The notes under the pieces were generated by a model that worked only from the letters and a program-made list of their open reading frames with translations, ran no database searches and had not been told where the DNA came from. From the NCBI RefSeq assembly GCF_001411555.2, contig NC_049915.1, positions 18,924,640-18,988,639 of the forward strand: a DNA stretch of 64,000 nucleotides, written 5' to 3'. Source of the DNA: Juglans regia (lineage: Eukaryota; Streptophyta; Magnoliopsida; Fagales; Juglandaceae). Positions within the stretch are counted from its first letter, which is position 1; the number at the start of each line of letters is the position of its first letter. This document shows, piece after piece, positions 38,456-50,196 of the stretch. The position numbers were made by a program, and so were the translations under genes.

Positions 38456-38825
38456 AAAAGAAGCCACTAACGATAACCAACACAATTAAGTTTCATGTAT
38501 GTAGCCTTTTAAACTGTTTGCGTTGCACCTTTTGCTTATTATTAATAAAGATTTCTTACTTGTAAAGGGAAAAAGACCTTTAAACTGTATTACTAATTAA
38601 AAAGAAAACGCATATGAATTTTTTTTTTTTTGTATTTTTTTAAACGCATATGAATTGCATAGCCCCAAACCTTCAAATAAGGCCACTAATCATAAGATTC
38701 ATTCTTCAAGCATTTTGTAATTAATAACTAACCTCTCTCTGTTCTTCAGATATATATATTGTCCTGTCAAGTCCCGCAAAACTTCGAGCATGTCATTCAT
38801 TGCAACTCATATATATATTTTTTAA

Positions 38826-39014
38826 CAATGAGATGAGACGAGATGAAATAATTTTAGATAAAAATTAAAAGTTAAATAAAATATTATTAGAATTTTATTT
38901 TTTAAATTTTATTTTTATTTTGAGATTTTAAAAAATTGAATTATTTATTATATTTTATGTAAAAATTTAAGAAAATTATAATGATAAGATGAAATAATTT
39001 CTCCATCTAAACGA
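38826..39014 (+). repeat. GTTTGGATAG-type MITE, diverged copy
   Basis: Starts at ACAATGAGATGAGACGAGAT, carries the core TTGAATTATTTATTATATTT, and ends at TCTCCATCTAAACGAG. Confidence 0.65.
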
Positions 39015-39120
39015 GACAAATAACTAGGAAACAAAGAGACTTCACCACCCCAATTGGTGAAATTTCAGAGAAGATACAATTTCTAGAAACATGACATCAC
39101 AAAAACAAAAGAGTCATTAC

Positions 39121-40511
39121 ACTCAATTTTCTGTTGTAAAGTCGCAAGGGTATTGAATGCGGACAAGAATGCCACGAATTCCTTAAAGTTCAATACATCC
39201 TCAACAATCTCAGGAAGATACATGTTGCACAAAAGAAGACACGCATACATGCGTAAACGAATTGAACCCAAATAAATAGTTTCATACATGTTTATAAGCG
39301 TAAAATATATTTATGGATATAAATGTAAACAAGCATAGAGAAAAAAGTAGGACCTGGGAGAGAGGGTTGACGGCGAATTCAGGAATGGACATGAACTCCT
39401 CGGAAGATATGAAACCACCGCTACTTCGATCGAGCTGACAGAACCTTTGGTACAGTGACACTATTTCCTGCTGCGAAACTATGCATCAAAACCAAATCAA
39501 CGGATTAGAATCCCAACTACAAATTCTCTTCGGCGTAAATAATCTCTAAAGTCACGCTCCTAGTTAAAAAATAACAATTTAACCAATTTTGTGTAAAAAA
39601 ATTTTCGAGGGTGTTATACACGGAATCGAAGTTTATTCTGTAGAGTGGGTCTGAAGAACCTTACCTTGAAAAGGTTCCTGACATTAAAAAAAAAAAAAAA
39701 ATCTAAACTTCGCCGAACAATGATATCCACACAACACATTTCAATATATTTCACAATACATATTTTAAAGTGAGGATATTTTTATAAAGTGATGTTAGTT
39801 TTATAAAATATTTTACTAAATTATCATTCACTTTAAAAGATAATTATGTAATATGTTGTGAAAATTGATGTCTCGATCATTTTCCAACTTCGCCATCAAT
39901 AAAACATGCAAGTCACTGCTATTCCTACACCGAAAACTTCTACCGAAAGGTAAAAGTTATTTTTTTTTTTTCTTTTTTTTCAATCATTTTTTTAAACACT
40001 TTAAATATTTTTAAAAAATATAAAAAAATCATAAATTCATTTAAAAACATTCCTTAATCACTAAGTAAAAATAAAAAAATAAAAAAAAATAAAATACAAT
40101 TTCGGTAGAAGTTTTCGGTGGAAAACTTCTGTAGAAATAACATTTTCCAAAAAGAAAATACTATTATGTCCACTCTATTTGATACTTCTATTTGACCGTT
40201 TGTCTTCTTTTATTTTTTTTTTTATTATTTTTTTTACTTAATGATTAAGAAAGTAATTTTAAATATATTGATGTATTTTTTTATTTTTTAAATATATTTA
40301 AATATATTAAAAAAATATGAAAGGAAAGGAGAAAAAAAAAAAAATTACTTTACGCTGGGCGGTAAGCCCAGCGGTCAAGATGGGGCGGCAGAGTAGCCGC
40401 ACCCCCATAAAAAAGACTGCAAATCAATGCGTAAAACATATGCGTGTGGCTGCAGTGTTCCTGGACCTCCTCGATGTCGTACTGCGTGAGCATTGACGAT
40501 GTGTTGCCCAG
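39121..40511 (-). pseudogene. Calcineurin-B-like EF-hand protein, unprocessed pseudogene
   Basis: Three exon remnants in order on minus match the plant calcineurin-B regulatory-subunit-like EF-hand protein (At3g18430 type). 40511-40450 reads GNTSSMLTQYDIEEVQEHCS; 39478-39354 reads SQQEIVSLYQRFCQLDRSSG then SSEEFMSIPEFAVNPLSQ; 39210-39122 contains LNFKEFVAFLSAF then LATLQQKIE. Introns are retained, so it arose by DNA duplication or decay in place, not from mRNA. Damage seen: the expected ATG before GNTSS is CTG, the exon 1 donor lacks GT, the exon 3 acceptor lacks AG, and a deletion of about 7 bases in exon 3 breaks the frame before LNFKEF. The Ca-binding EF-hand exons that should follow are not found to the left. 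A start at the internal Met would leave the other lesions. Confidence 0.75.
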
Positions 40512-43500
40512 GGTGTTCAAAGTGAAGATTCCGGACAGTAAGCAGATCCGGTGTTTATGAGGGGTCTAATCGGAGCTGTGGAAAGCCCGATGACGTTAGA
40601 AAAAGATGACGAAATTGGGAGATACAACGTGACCACGTCTCTGAAACTACCTCGGTGAAGCCGTTGGTCGTTGGAGCGTGTGTAAAAAGCGCGTAGTTGG
40701 TTCTTGTGTTGGCGTAAGCCTAAGCTTGAGTGACGTTTTTAGGTGGGGAGTTTTCAAATTCTGTTCGAGTGAAATTTGTTTTAGAAGGATTATAAAAAAA
40801 AGAGTAATGCTACACAACTTTTTTAACCTACACATATTATTTATTTTAAAATTTTTATATTTTTTAATATTGTTTTAAATTTTTTTTTGAGTTTATTCTT
40901 TTTAAAATAATTTTATTTTTCTATTTATTATTCATATATTAAAAATTTGATGAAAGAAAAAAATAATAAAAGTTAAAAAATATGTGATGTGTGGAGATTG
41001 GAAGGTTGTGTAGATTTTTTCTAAGAAAAAAGTGGTGGGATATATTAAAAATATAATTTATAAAGAAAAATATCATATACAATCAGGAGGAGGAACCGTG
41101 GGGAATCGTTGCCCTCGTGAAAAATAAAATGCGGCGTTTTGGTCTCAAACCTCGTCACCCTCCATTCATCTCCAACCCCTGCACTCCAGCCTCCATTTCT
41201 ATTCTACCCCTTTAGCACTCTGTCTCCCTACCGTCGTCTTCACGCCAAGATGTCTTAGCCACGCATTCAGAAGTTGCTTACAAAAGTTTCCAGCTTCATC
41301 GAGTATGTCTTCTCCATCTACACTTAGTTGTGAGGCTTCAAATAAAACTCATCAATCCGTTAATATGTAGACCCAGTTCTTACCAAACTTTCCCTCCCTG
41401 TCCTTGAAGTTGTTAAATACATATGTTACAAACAATAATAGACGGGTGAGAATTAAATCTCATCATCGCTTTTATTTTAAACTGAGAAAGAAACACAATC
41501 TCAGCCCCCCACGTGCCTTAGTTGTTCCTTCTAAGCTTTCTCGGCACCAAACTCTGGTTAGGGTAAAATTTCAGGCACCTTGATGATTTCTTTATGACCT
41601 GATTTTTGAGTTTTTCGCAAAACCAGACTTCAGATCAGGAGTAAAACCCTCAAGACTACAAATTTGTGAAGAAGAGGTGTTGTTTCCATTCTATCTCAAA
41701 TAAATTTACATTTCCCAAAGAGAAAAGAAGGGGTAGAAAAAGGAAGTACCTGTCCAAGAATAACCCACACTGATCTAACATGCAAGCTCTTACACATGAG
41801 ACAATACTCCGACAATGACCCCGAACAAAAACTTGCAACATCCTGAGCTCCCACAAGTACTAAACACATATATTATCCAAACCCTGTACAAGATGCAAAA
41901 AGAAAGAAATCAATGGACGAAGACGCCTTCCACAAAATTTTTTGCCATTTTTTAAGTGGATTTCTTTCATTTTTTTATTTTTTTAATATCTCGGTTGACG
42001 TGTGATTCCCCGGGGGTTCTCACCCCCGATTACCTGTAGTAAAATTGATTTATAAATGGTATGAATTTATAATAATTTATTAAATTTTTTTTATAAGTAA
42101 TAAATTATTAAAATTAAAAGTTTTTAAAAAAAGTAAAAAAATAAATTACAAACAAAGGAGACCTCTGGTCATCAAGTCAACATTGTGATGACTTGAGCCA
42201 ATGATCGGCCACCTCTAGCAGAAGAGAAGAGGTGGCCGATCGGGCAAAATTAGATTATTTCAATCTATGACTACAAATATTCTCGTGGATTCTATGTCAA
42301 TCTTTCGTCGAATTCAATAGCTATGGTCATCTCTTGATTAAAAGATGAGGCCTTTTTTTATGAGGTATTGATGTGTAACTTCTTAGTTTGCTTAACGTAT
42401 TGCAAAATGAGTGATAATCATTAGAAGTAGTGTAATTTTCCCTTTTTCAAACAGGGCTTGTTGTTGTATATGTTTAATTCTGTTGTCCAACATGACCTAG
42501 CTTATTGTAATCAACAAGGGAGCCCCATAGGTTTGGCAAATATATTGAATGGCTAGTAGATATTAACAACAAAATTAGACCTAGAATGTGTTCTTGGCTA
42601 CAGTACAGGCCCTCACTCCATGCATTTTCCTACAAACTCTTATCAAAATCCATCAAATTCTTGTTACTAATTGCCACCATCTCCATCATGAGTTTGGTAG
42701 ACGCCGTTTGACTGTACAATGTTCACCTCCTCAAACTCATTATCATTTGGAAGCCAACCAGGGAAGGAAAGTCAAAACACATACAGCTTAACTCAGGTCC
42801 AATCGGTAGCACACAAGAGATGCATAAAAATGAGAGATAGAGCAAAGTAAGAGGGAGGGTTTCAGACAACTACAATGTTAAATATAAAATAGATTTATGA
42901 TAATTATTTCTTGAACAATGGGATTCAATCAATGTAACATGTCTAATTATATCATCAATAAAATCCTTTTTTTACTGATAAAAGAATGAATTAATGTAAC
43001 ATAAGAGTAACAGTCGTAGAAAAATATGATAAATGGAAAAATTACATCAAGCAATTGCCTGCTCCATACATTCGAATTACCGCTAATATGTATGGATCAG
43101 TAGTTAGCTCTGACCATAACCATTACAGGACAGTCAATTAATCATATTGACTGTGCTCTAAATAAAGCTCTAAATCCCACTTTCATTGCTTCTTTCTGAT
43201 GATGAGGCACACCTGTAGAACGCGTCTGGTGCAAGTCAGAAAAAGTCTACATTGATTTCTTTTCAAAAAATAATAAACTAAAACTTTGAAAATGCTAAAA
43301 AATAATTTTTGAATAATTGTCTCACCGTAATAGACTTTCTCTGTAATGATTTCTTTTTAGGAGTATACTTTCTTTATAACAAATAAGATAGTAAGATACT
43401 CTATAATTCAACAAAAATAATTTGAGTCAAGTTAAAATAAAGTTACCGCCAATTCATGAAAATACAATAATGGTGTGAAGAAAAGTTTGGGAGAGTTAGA

Positions 43501-45741
43501 AACTAATTTGCCCAAATCACTCCAGTGTACTGATCAATGGCTCACACTGTCTATCGTTTTTCTTCATTCTTAATTAGAAATTTTCACGTTCTTGTTTCTC
43601 CTCTCAACCCAATTGGGTGCCTTATCTTGTATACTTCTAGTGTACTCGGATCGCACCTCTTTGTGCTTTATAAAAACAAGAACTTTATAGGTTATCATAA
43701 AGATCACATCGCAAAAGGGTCATGCGATTCATGGATCAAATGATTCTCAACGTCAAGATGCTTGTGCGCGCGCATGTTTATGCATATATATATATATGTA
43801 TGTGTAAGTATATTGGTTTTCTACGCCATCTAGGCCAAGGTCTTGATGCTAATTATATAACAAAATTAGCTATGCATAAGGGATCCCATTCTTCGCAATG
43901 AACATATAAGAAATCCCAAATATATGAATTCGTTACGTAGATTTTATATATGTCAAAATGCGTTAAGTTTGTTCACACATTTTATTTAGAAGTTTGCTCT
44001 TAGCCTTCTTCTTAATTACCAACTGACTGTCATAATCTGACATAAATAGTCCTCAAAATCCTAATTTACGACTTCTTTCTCGGTTGTTCTAAGATGTTTG
44101 AAATCTTAAAAAAAAACGCCTTTTCCTTATACGCACCCTGCCAGATATCATCTCTGCGCAATTGGCAATACTGTTGTCTCATTGCCCATAATCTAATGCG
44201 ATGGTAAACTCACAGAACCGAACTCAAACATTCCCCCTTTTCAATATATTTTCAACACCAAAACACTTTGGTTGCCATGGCACAACAGCCTTAAAAACCT
44301 TAACTTTTTTATATAGGTGTTTTGGGGGGTTCACAAAGGAAAAAATTGGACAACAGAGTGATTAGGGGTTTCATTGGCGAGCTCGAGCTCAGGCACCTCC
44401 ATCCCCAACCATCCCGCACCTCCAGTATCAACAATCACGACAACTACTAAAACCCACAATCAAGGTAACAAGCCAACATAGTTAGAGAGAAGAAGAGTGT
44501 CACCTGGGATGTATTGGAGAAGCGAGAGCGTCAAAATACGAATGCGAACCAAACCACATTAAATATGGCTAGGTGGGTTTGGAGTCACGAGCAGTCTGAC
44601 TGAGAAAGTGTCTATGATCTTGCACCAAATGATCAATCCCACTCTTGAAGTTGAATCATCGATGCCATGATGATCGATAAGACTATTTGGTCAGACCCGA
44701 TGGATTTCATTCCCATATTTGAAAATAAAAAACAAATTAAATATGTCCTAAATATGGGATTGGATCCTTAATATTGCCGAATGTGCTAAGCGGGAGACAA
44801 ATTGATAAAGAACAGTTACACCTAATCAATATGGCTCTTTGGGCCTGTTACAGTCTTAAAAAATTGGTTTTTAAACCTTATTTGTTTTAAAGGAAATGTG
44901 TAGAATTTGTACATCTTAAAAATATATCTAACATTTTTTTTTTTGGTTTAAGAATGCGAGCATTATTATTGTTTTATCTTTTCATATTGTTTTTGAACTT
45001 TATATAATTTTTTTTAATTATTTTTACATGTGACATGATGTTGTATCAGCAGTACTGTCTAATAATTGAGTGTCAAATTGATTGATTTAACCAATTTTTG
45101 GATGGCTATCGAGTTGTGGTCGTGAAATGCATAAGTATAAATCTCATGCAAATATTTTATTTATTTTATTTAAAAAAAAAAGGGAATTTCAGTATAAAAA
45201 AGTGTAAAAATTTTATTTTTTTCTTAATAGAATTCACTTTTTACAAAAGTTTGTGCATGTAAAATTTATTCCTATCATTACTCTTAAAAAAATGGGGGCA
45301 AAAAGGCTTGAAATTAGCTAATGAAAAAGGACATGTTGGAGAAGAAATGGGAACATGCAAAGTTCATGGCATATGCATACTGCATGGGCTTCGATCACCA
45401 TAATTGTGTTGTATCTTTCGGCACATGACTGTCCATCATCTGGTCGTGGAGTTGCCTTCTCGGTTACCATTTAATTTTTTATTTTTTCATGTTTTGATCA
45501 TTAATTCTCTTTTTCTTTTGTCTCTTAAGCTAGCTAGCTAGAAAATTTCACAATGTGAATTAACGTACGCAAAAGCAAACTTCTAACTCTTCTTTTATAA
45601 TTCATTATACAATCACGTTTTAATATGAGAACATTTAAATAAAATGATGGTGTTTTTTATAAGTTTTTAATAAAAATATCTCTCATTTAAAATATACATG
45701 TAAAAAAAAAAAAAAAAATCTGTCATTTTCTCTAAGTGAAA
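40512..45741. other. Intergenic stretch between the EF-hand pseudogene and the Copia element
   Basis: Scattered open frames have no family signature. Less AT-rich patches at about 41100-41300 and 44330-44560 could be remnants of old exons, but I cannot name them. A (CG)(TA) mixed microsatellite is at about 43764-43803 and an isolated CCCCGGGGG block near 42010. Confidence 0.45.
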
Positions 45742-45746
45742 ACTAC

Positions 45747-46665
45747 TGAAATTACCCTCGTACATCTATATTGTAACGGAAATAACCAATTCACCCAACA
45801 AATTAGTTAGTCGTCAAGCATATAATTAATTTAATAATTAAGCAATAAATAGAATAAATAAAGTGCATAAAACACCAATTTTGCTTACGAATGGAAACCC
45901 TTTGAAGAACTTTTCAAAGGTTAAACCTTACGAGACAGCTAAATCCAGGAAAATCAATCTTATTATTTAAAAATCAATTACAAGTAATTCTCAATTATAA
46001 AACTTTTGTAACTTAACTCTCTTACTTGACCAGACAAACGACTTGTTTGTCTTCTACCGCAATAGCAGCCAGAACCTCTGGTGATATTTAAACTATTGAC
46101 TTCCCTCTTGGAACTCCAGTGGCTGAATCACGGTCATTCAATCTCTAACATGGAGCACGATCACACTTTTTTAGAAAAACAATATGAAAATTGTCCAATG
46201 AATTTTCTCACCAAAATATGCACTGGAAAGTGCTCTAAAAAATATTAAGAACTGAATCTCTACTGATCCTAACCAACAAGATCCTTTAAATAAACAATCT
46301 GAAAGAAGTTTTAGTTTTAGTCGGACTCTGCTAACGGAGCGAATCTATCATGAAGAATTCTCCTGACATAATGCTGACACCCCCGATAAGTTCTTTTTAC
46401 AGAAACTGAACCCAATTCAACTTCTTTTCTGGATAAGAGCATATATATTTCTTTGGACTCGATTTTCACACTTATGATTTATCTAAACAACATCTAATAC
46501 TACCTAGATAAACTCAATATTGTTATAGATAAAATCAAGATAATTTACATTCATCTAAAATATAAAATTAATGATGATAAGATAAACTCTATCATCTTAG
46601 TTACCTAGTCATATCCAAACTTATCAACTTAGTCACCTAGTCCTAAACAAACTCTTACATCTACA
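45747..46665 (-). repeat. Copia element 3' LTR
   Basis: A 919-bp long terminal repeat, matching 52068-52966 along its full length with many substitutions and small indels. Shared landmarks are GTTAGT near the left, CCCTTTGAAGAAC, GACTTCCCTCTTGGAACTCC and ACCTAGATAAACTCAATATT. The divergence implies an old insertion. Confidence 0.92.
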
Positions 46666-46863
46666 ATCTCCTCCTTTAGCGGATCGGTGACAAACTCTTG
46701 CATCTAAAATCTCCCCATTTGGCAGATTGGTGACAAAATCAACTTTGTTGAATGTAATATAGATCTATCAAAACACAAACATCAGACGAATAAACCGAGT
46801 AGAAATTCCAAAACAATAATCAATAATAAAAAATAATGATAGAGAACAGTGACTAAGATTAGT

Positions 46864-47309
46864 TGTAACGCCCCAATGGAAAGCCTAAACCACATGGCCT
46901 ATACTCCAAAAAGACTAGTCAATGATACAATTGGAGCCCCATTGGAATCTTATAAAGAGCAAGAACTTCTCATTCCCAAGCAATGTGGGATCTCATACAC
47001 CACCTACCATTATCCATATCATATGGGGTATCACAATCTACCCCTCTTAAATTTCCGACGTCCTCGTCAGGCCTGTCCATTATAGGTGGCATGACTCAAG
47101 TCTCACATTTTTTGTTGAGATAGGCTCTGATACCATTTGTAACGCCCTAATAGAAGGCTCAAACCACATGGCCTATACTCCAAAAGGACTAGTCAATGAT
47201 ACAATTGGAGCCCCATTGGGACCTTATAAAGAGCAAGAGCTTCTCCTTCCCAAGCAATGTGGGATCTCATACACCACATGTCCTTATCTATATCATATGG
47301 GGTATCACA
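46864..47309 (-). mobile_element. TRIM, copy 2, nested in the Copia element
   Basis: LTRs 46864-47035 and 47138-47309, each 172 bp and differing at around a tenth of positions, flank a 102-bp core. The 5-bp target duplication is TTAGT (46859-46863 and 47310-47314). On minus the 5' LTR (TGTGATACCCCATATG ... GGCGTTACA) is followed after two bases by a perfect initiator-Met-tRNA primer site TGGTATCAGAGC (47135-47124). The core ends in the polypurine AAGAGGGGTAGAT before the 3' LTR. The LTR contains a TTTATAAG TATA-like site. There is no coding capacity. It inserted after the Copia element. Confidence 0.95.
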
Positions 47310-48737
47310 TTAGTACTATCAAAATTCATAAGATTTAAAATCTAATTCAAAATCTAAGCATGTTCTAGTCCAAAATTATGTCCAGAAAAATAAATTTAAA
47401 TGAAATCAACCATCAAGTAAAAGTTTCTAAAGTTCTTTTTTCAAACCAGAATTTAGTTCTCCCCCTCAATATTAAACTATCTTAAATAGGAAAAAAAAAA
47501 TTAAACTCTCTCTCAGCAACACACTTACTCCAACTCCCACTAAATTTTCCAATACAAAAAAATAAAAGCTCTTCTCTCCACTCCCCCTTTTTGTCACTAA
47601 TCTGACAAGAATCACTATATTTTCAATCATAATATCCAACACTTTCTGTATTTCCAATTATAGTTGTCATATGTAAATCTAATATGTGAAAGGTCAGTGA
47701 TTGTAGCAGTATATTTATTCTTCTTTGCTCTCTCTTTGAACCTCATCTGGATGACCACACCAACAAGGTCAGAATGAAAATAAAAATGATTAGAATTAGA
47801 GGAATCCAGGGACGATGAAGTACATGACAAGATGAACCACTCGGAAGTAGGAAGTGTCTCAACTCTCCATAAAAACCAACCACTCTTATGTTCTAAATGT
47901 ATAGATAAGAGAACCGCCAAAAATTATGAGTAAATAAGTATCATGGTTTGGTTGAGGTATAAACACAAACAATTAGTGGGCACTAGATTAAAACATAAAT
48001 GAGTAATCACATACCTCACCAACATCGAGCCTTTATACATCAATAATATAAATCCATGGGAACAAATGTATAAATGCATGCTCAAATAAACAAATATCCA
48101 AGCCCCATCTTCACACATCAAAAACCAAAATCGCAATCTCTATTTATATGTGCGCCAAACTCTAGAACTTGAGAAAGAGATGGATTTGAATGAAGTAATC
48201 TTAAAGTGATATAGGCCAGTGGATCAAGATAATCAAAACTATTGTTTTATCACAAAAAAAATCGAAAGAGGTAAGACGAAATGGCGCTGCGGCTAGGACT
48301 CTTGAAATGTGAGTGTCATGTGTGGGTGAGAGAGTATATTGGGAAAGGGGGGTCTGGGCGTGAAACCTAGTGGGGGACTTAAGTCACTTAAGTGACTAGT
48401 GCCTTGAACGGGTTGACTCACATGGACTTAGACAGAAACAATTACTCCTAGACTCATGCACCAAATACTAAACTATTCAAAAATGTGTAAGACCAGCAAA
48501 AATAAAACCATAAAAAGAATATATTTTATATTTTATATTTTTCCTTTCTTTTTTTTTAAAAAAAAAAACCTTTTCCATTTTTTTTAAATTAGGCAATGAA
48601 CATACTTAAATGCATCTCAGTTCAAGCATAGTGCCACTCACACAGAAAAATAAAATAAAATACACTCTCATATTTGTAACAATAACAATGGTTGTTCACA
48701 CTTCATTAGATCATCAATATCAAAGTTCATATGAGTG

Positions 48738-49377
48738 TAGGGGTGATACCCGCATGATGCGGGGTGGGGGTACCCTCCCCTGCACCCCATCCCGCACCAT
48801 GCGGGGGTTGAGGATTTCTCCCCCGCCCAGGTGCCGGGGGGCGGGGGAAAAAATTCCATCCGCCCCGCCCCCCGCCTAGCCCACCACATTGTGTTTAAAA
48901 ATAAAAATTTGGTCTAAAAATATTTTTTTAGACCCAAATTATAATATAATTTAAATAATAAATTAAAATTTATAAATATAAAAAAAAACTTAAACTCATT
49001 AGAGTTAGATTTTGAATTGATTTGGCCTCCTAGACCAACCTTTATATAGGAGGTCAATGCAATACAATAGTCATCCTTAAGCAATGTGAGACTTAGTAGT
49101 AAGTCCCATTACTAAGTCTCACATTGCTTAAGGATGACTATTGTATTGTCTTGACCTCCTATATAAAGGTTGGCTTAGGAGGTCAAGGCAATCCAATGAC
49201 TTGAATATAATTTTAAGTCTTTAATAAATTGTATATATCTATATACAATATATTTATTTATATATATATATAAATAAAATTATTTTTTATATGTGGAGCA
49301 GGGGCGGGGCCCCGCTGGGGTCATCCCGCCCCCCTAGGGCCCATCTATGCGGGGCGGGGCCCCGCTGCCCACTCCTA
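48738..49377. mobile_element. hAT-type non-autonomous element, nested in the Copia element
   Basis: A 640-bp element flanked by a perfect 8-bp target duplication TATGAGTG (48730-48737 and 49378-49385). Inverted ends are TAGGGGTG and CACTCCTA, the hAT pattern. About 140 bp at the left and 85 bp at the right are extremely GC-rich (GCGGGGGG, GGGGCGGGGCCCCGC), against an AT-only interior. The interior holds a near-perfect hairpin (49024-49184). No transposase is seen. Confidence 0.88.
49024..49184. repeat. Near-perfect inverted repeat (75-bp arms)
   Basis: Arms 49024-49098 and 49110-49184 are inverse copies with about five mismatches and an 11-base loop. Each arm contains CAACCTTTATATAGGAGGTC, CAATACAATAGTCATCCTTA and AGCAATGTGAGACTTAGTA. 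The arms carry TATA-like TATATAAAGG and a CAATGTGAGACT block like those in plant LTR promoters. It may therefore be two head-to-head LTR fragments, or a MITE nested in the hAT element. Transcribed, it would fold into a long dsRNA hairpin. Confidence 0.9.
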
Positions 49378-50196
49378 TATGAGTGTGTGAGTGAGAATAT
49401 TTACTTTAAGGAATCATCTATATATATTTTCCATTTCTCTTTTTTGTTTTTTTTTTCTTTCTTTCCATAGATACTCCCATAAGATTGTCTCTCACCTTAA
49501 AAGTCAAATTTAATATTATGGCCTATATACTTGAAAGGCTATCTCCTCCAAACACAAGTTTGCACAACCCTTTGATATGTCCATTTTTATTGCTCATCTT
49601 TTTCCACAATGATTAGAGCAACGATTTTTTCTATAAGGACTTAAGGGATAGATTCGTGCAAGGTGTTTGTCTTTTTTTGCAATGATTCAACACCGAATTT
49701 TTCTATATGGATCAACCATTTGTGTTTGGCAATGAGAGATCTCTTTATTGTTGTACTAGGTTCAACTAGTATTAGTCAATTCAAGGCATGGACTCCTTCT
49801 ATGATGAGCATCTCAATAATAAATACGGAACATAATTATAATAAACATAACTACAAGTTCCTCACAATGCTTGAAAATGAACTTTGTCAAGATGACCCAT
49901 AAGGTTAGTAAGCTCAAAGTTGACTGCACAAAATAGAGAGATGCATAAGTTCAAAAATTTACTATGTGAGAGCTCAAGTGCTCTAACCTTGACACACTAA
50001 CTATGCACTTTCCTTAAAAAATAACCTTAAAACAAACCAGAAAAAAATAATGTATTTTAAACTGAAAAACAAAAACATAAAACAAAAATGCATGTCCTAA
50101 ACTAATGCAATAATATAAGGTGCCTCTCACTTGATATCACACACACCAATGACTTTCTTTCTTGGCAAGGTCCACTCACTATTTTTTTTTTACCAC

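Larger units (their letters stand above)
34670..39080. other. Intergenic stretch right of the GTD-binding gene
   Basis: Promoter of the GTD-binding gene up to about 35450, a small GGCCGT repeat at about 35515-35533, then AT-rich sequence with (TA)n at about 35960-35995. A hAT-like element (36643-37140) and MITEs at 38298-38455 and 38826-39014 follow. No gene is recognised. Confidence 0.5.

Noticed and set aside
41230..41330. Exon-like patch on plus (CGCATTCAGAAGTTGC ...)
   Set aside because: The frame is interrupted by a stop and I cannot match it to a family.
46849..47085. 78-codon open frame
   Set aside because: It is the LTR and core of the TRIM; TRIMs do not encode proteins.
46864..47309. 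Cassandra TRIM (5S-rRNA-bearing LTR)
   Set aside because: The LTR has GATCYCAYA-like and TATA-like sites but no clear 5S box A/C sequence.
48610..48889. Pro/Gly-rich open frames on both strands
   Set aside because: Produced by the GC-only end of the nested hAT element.
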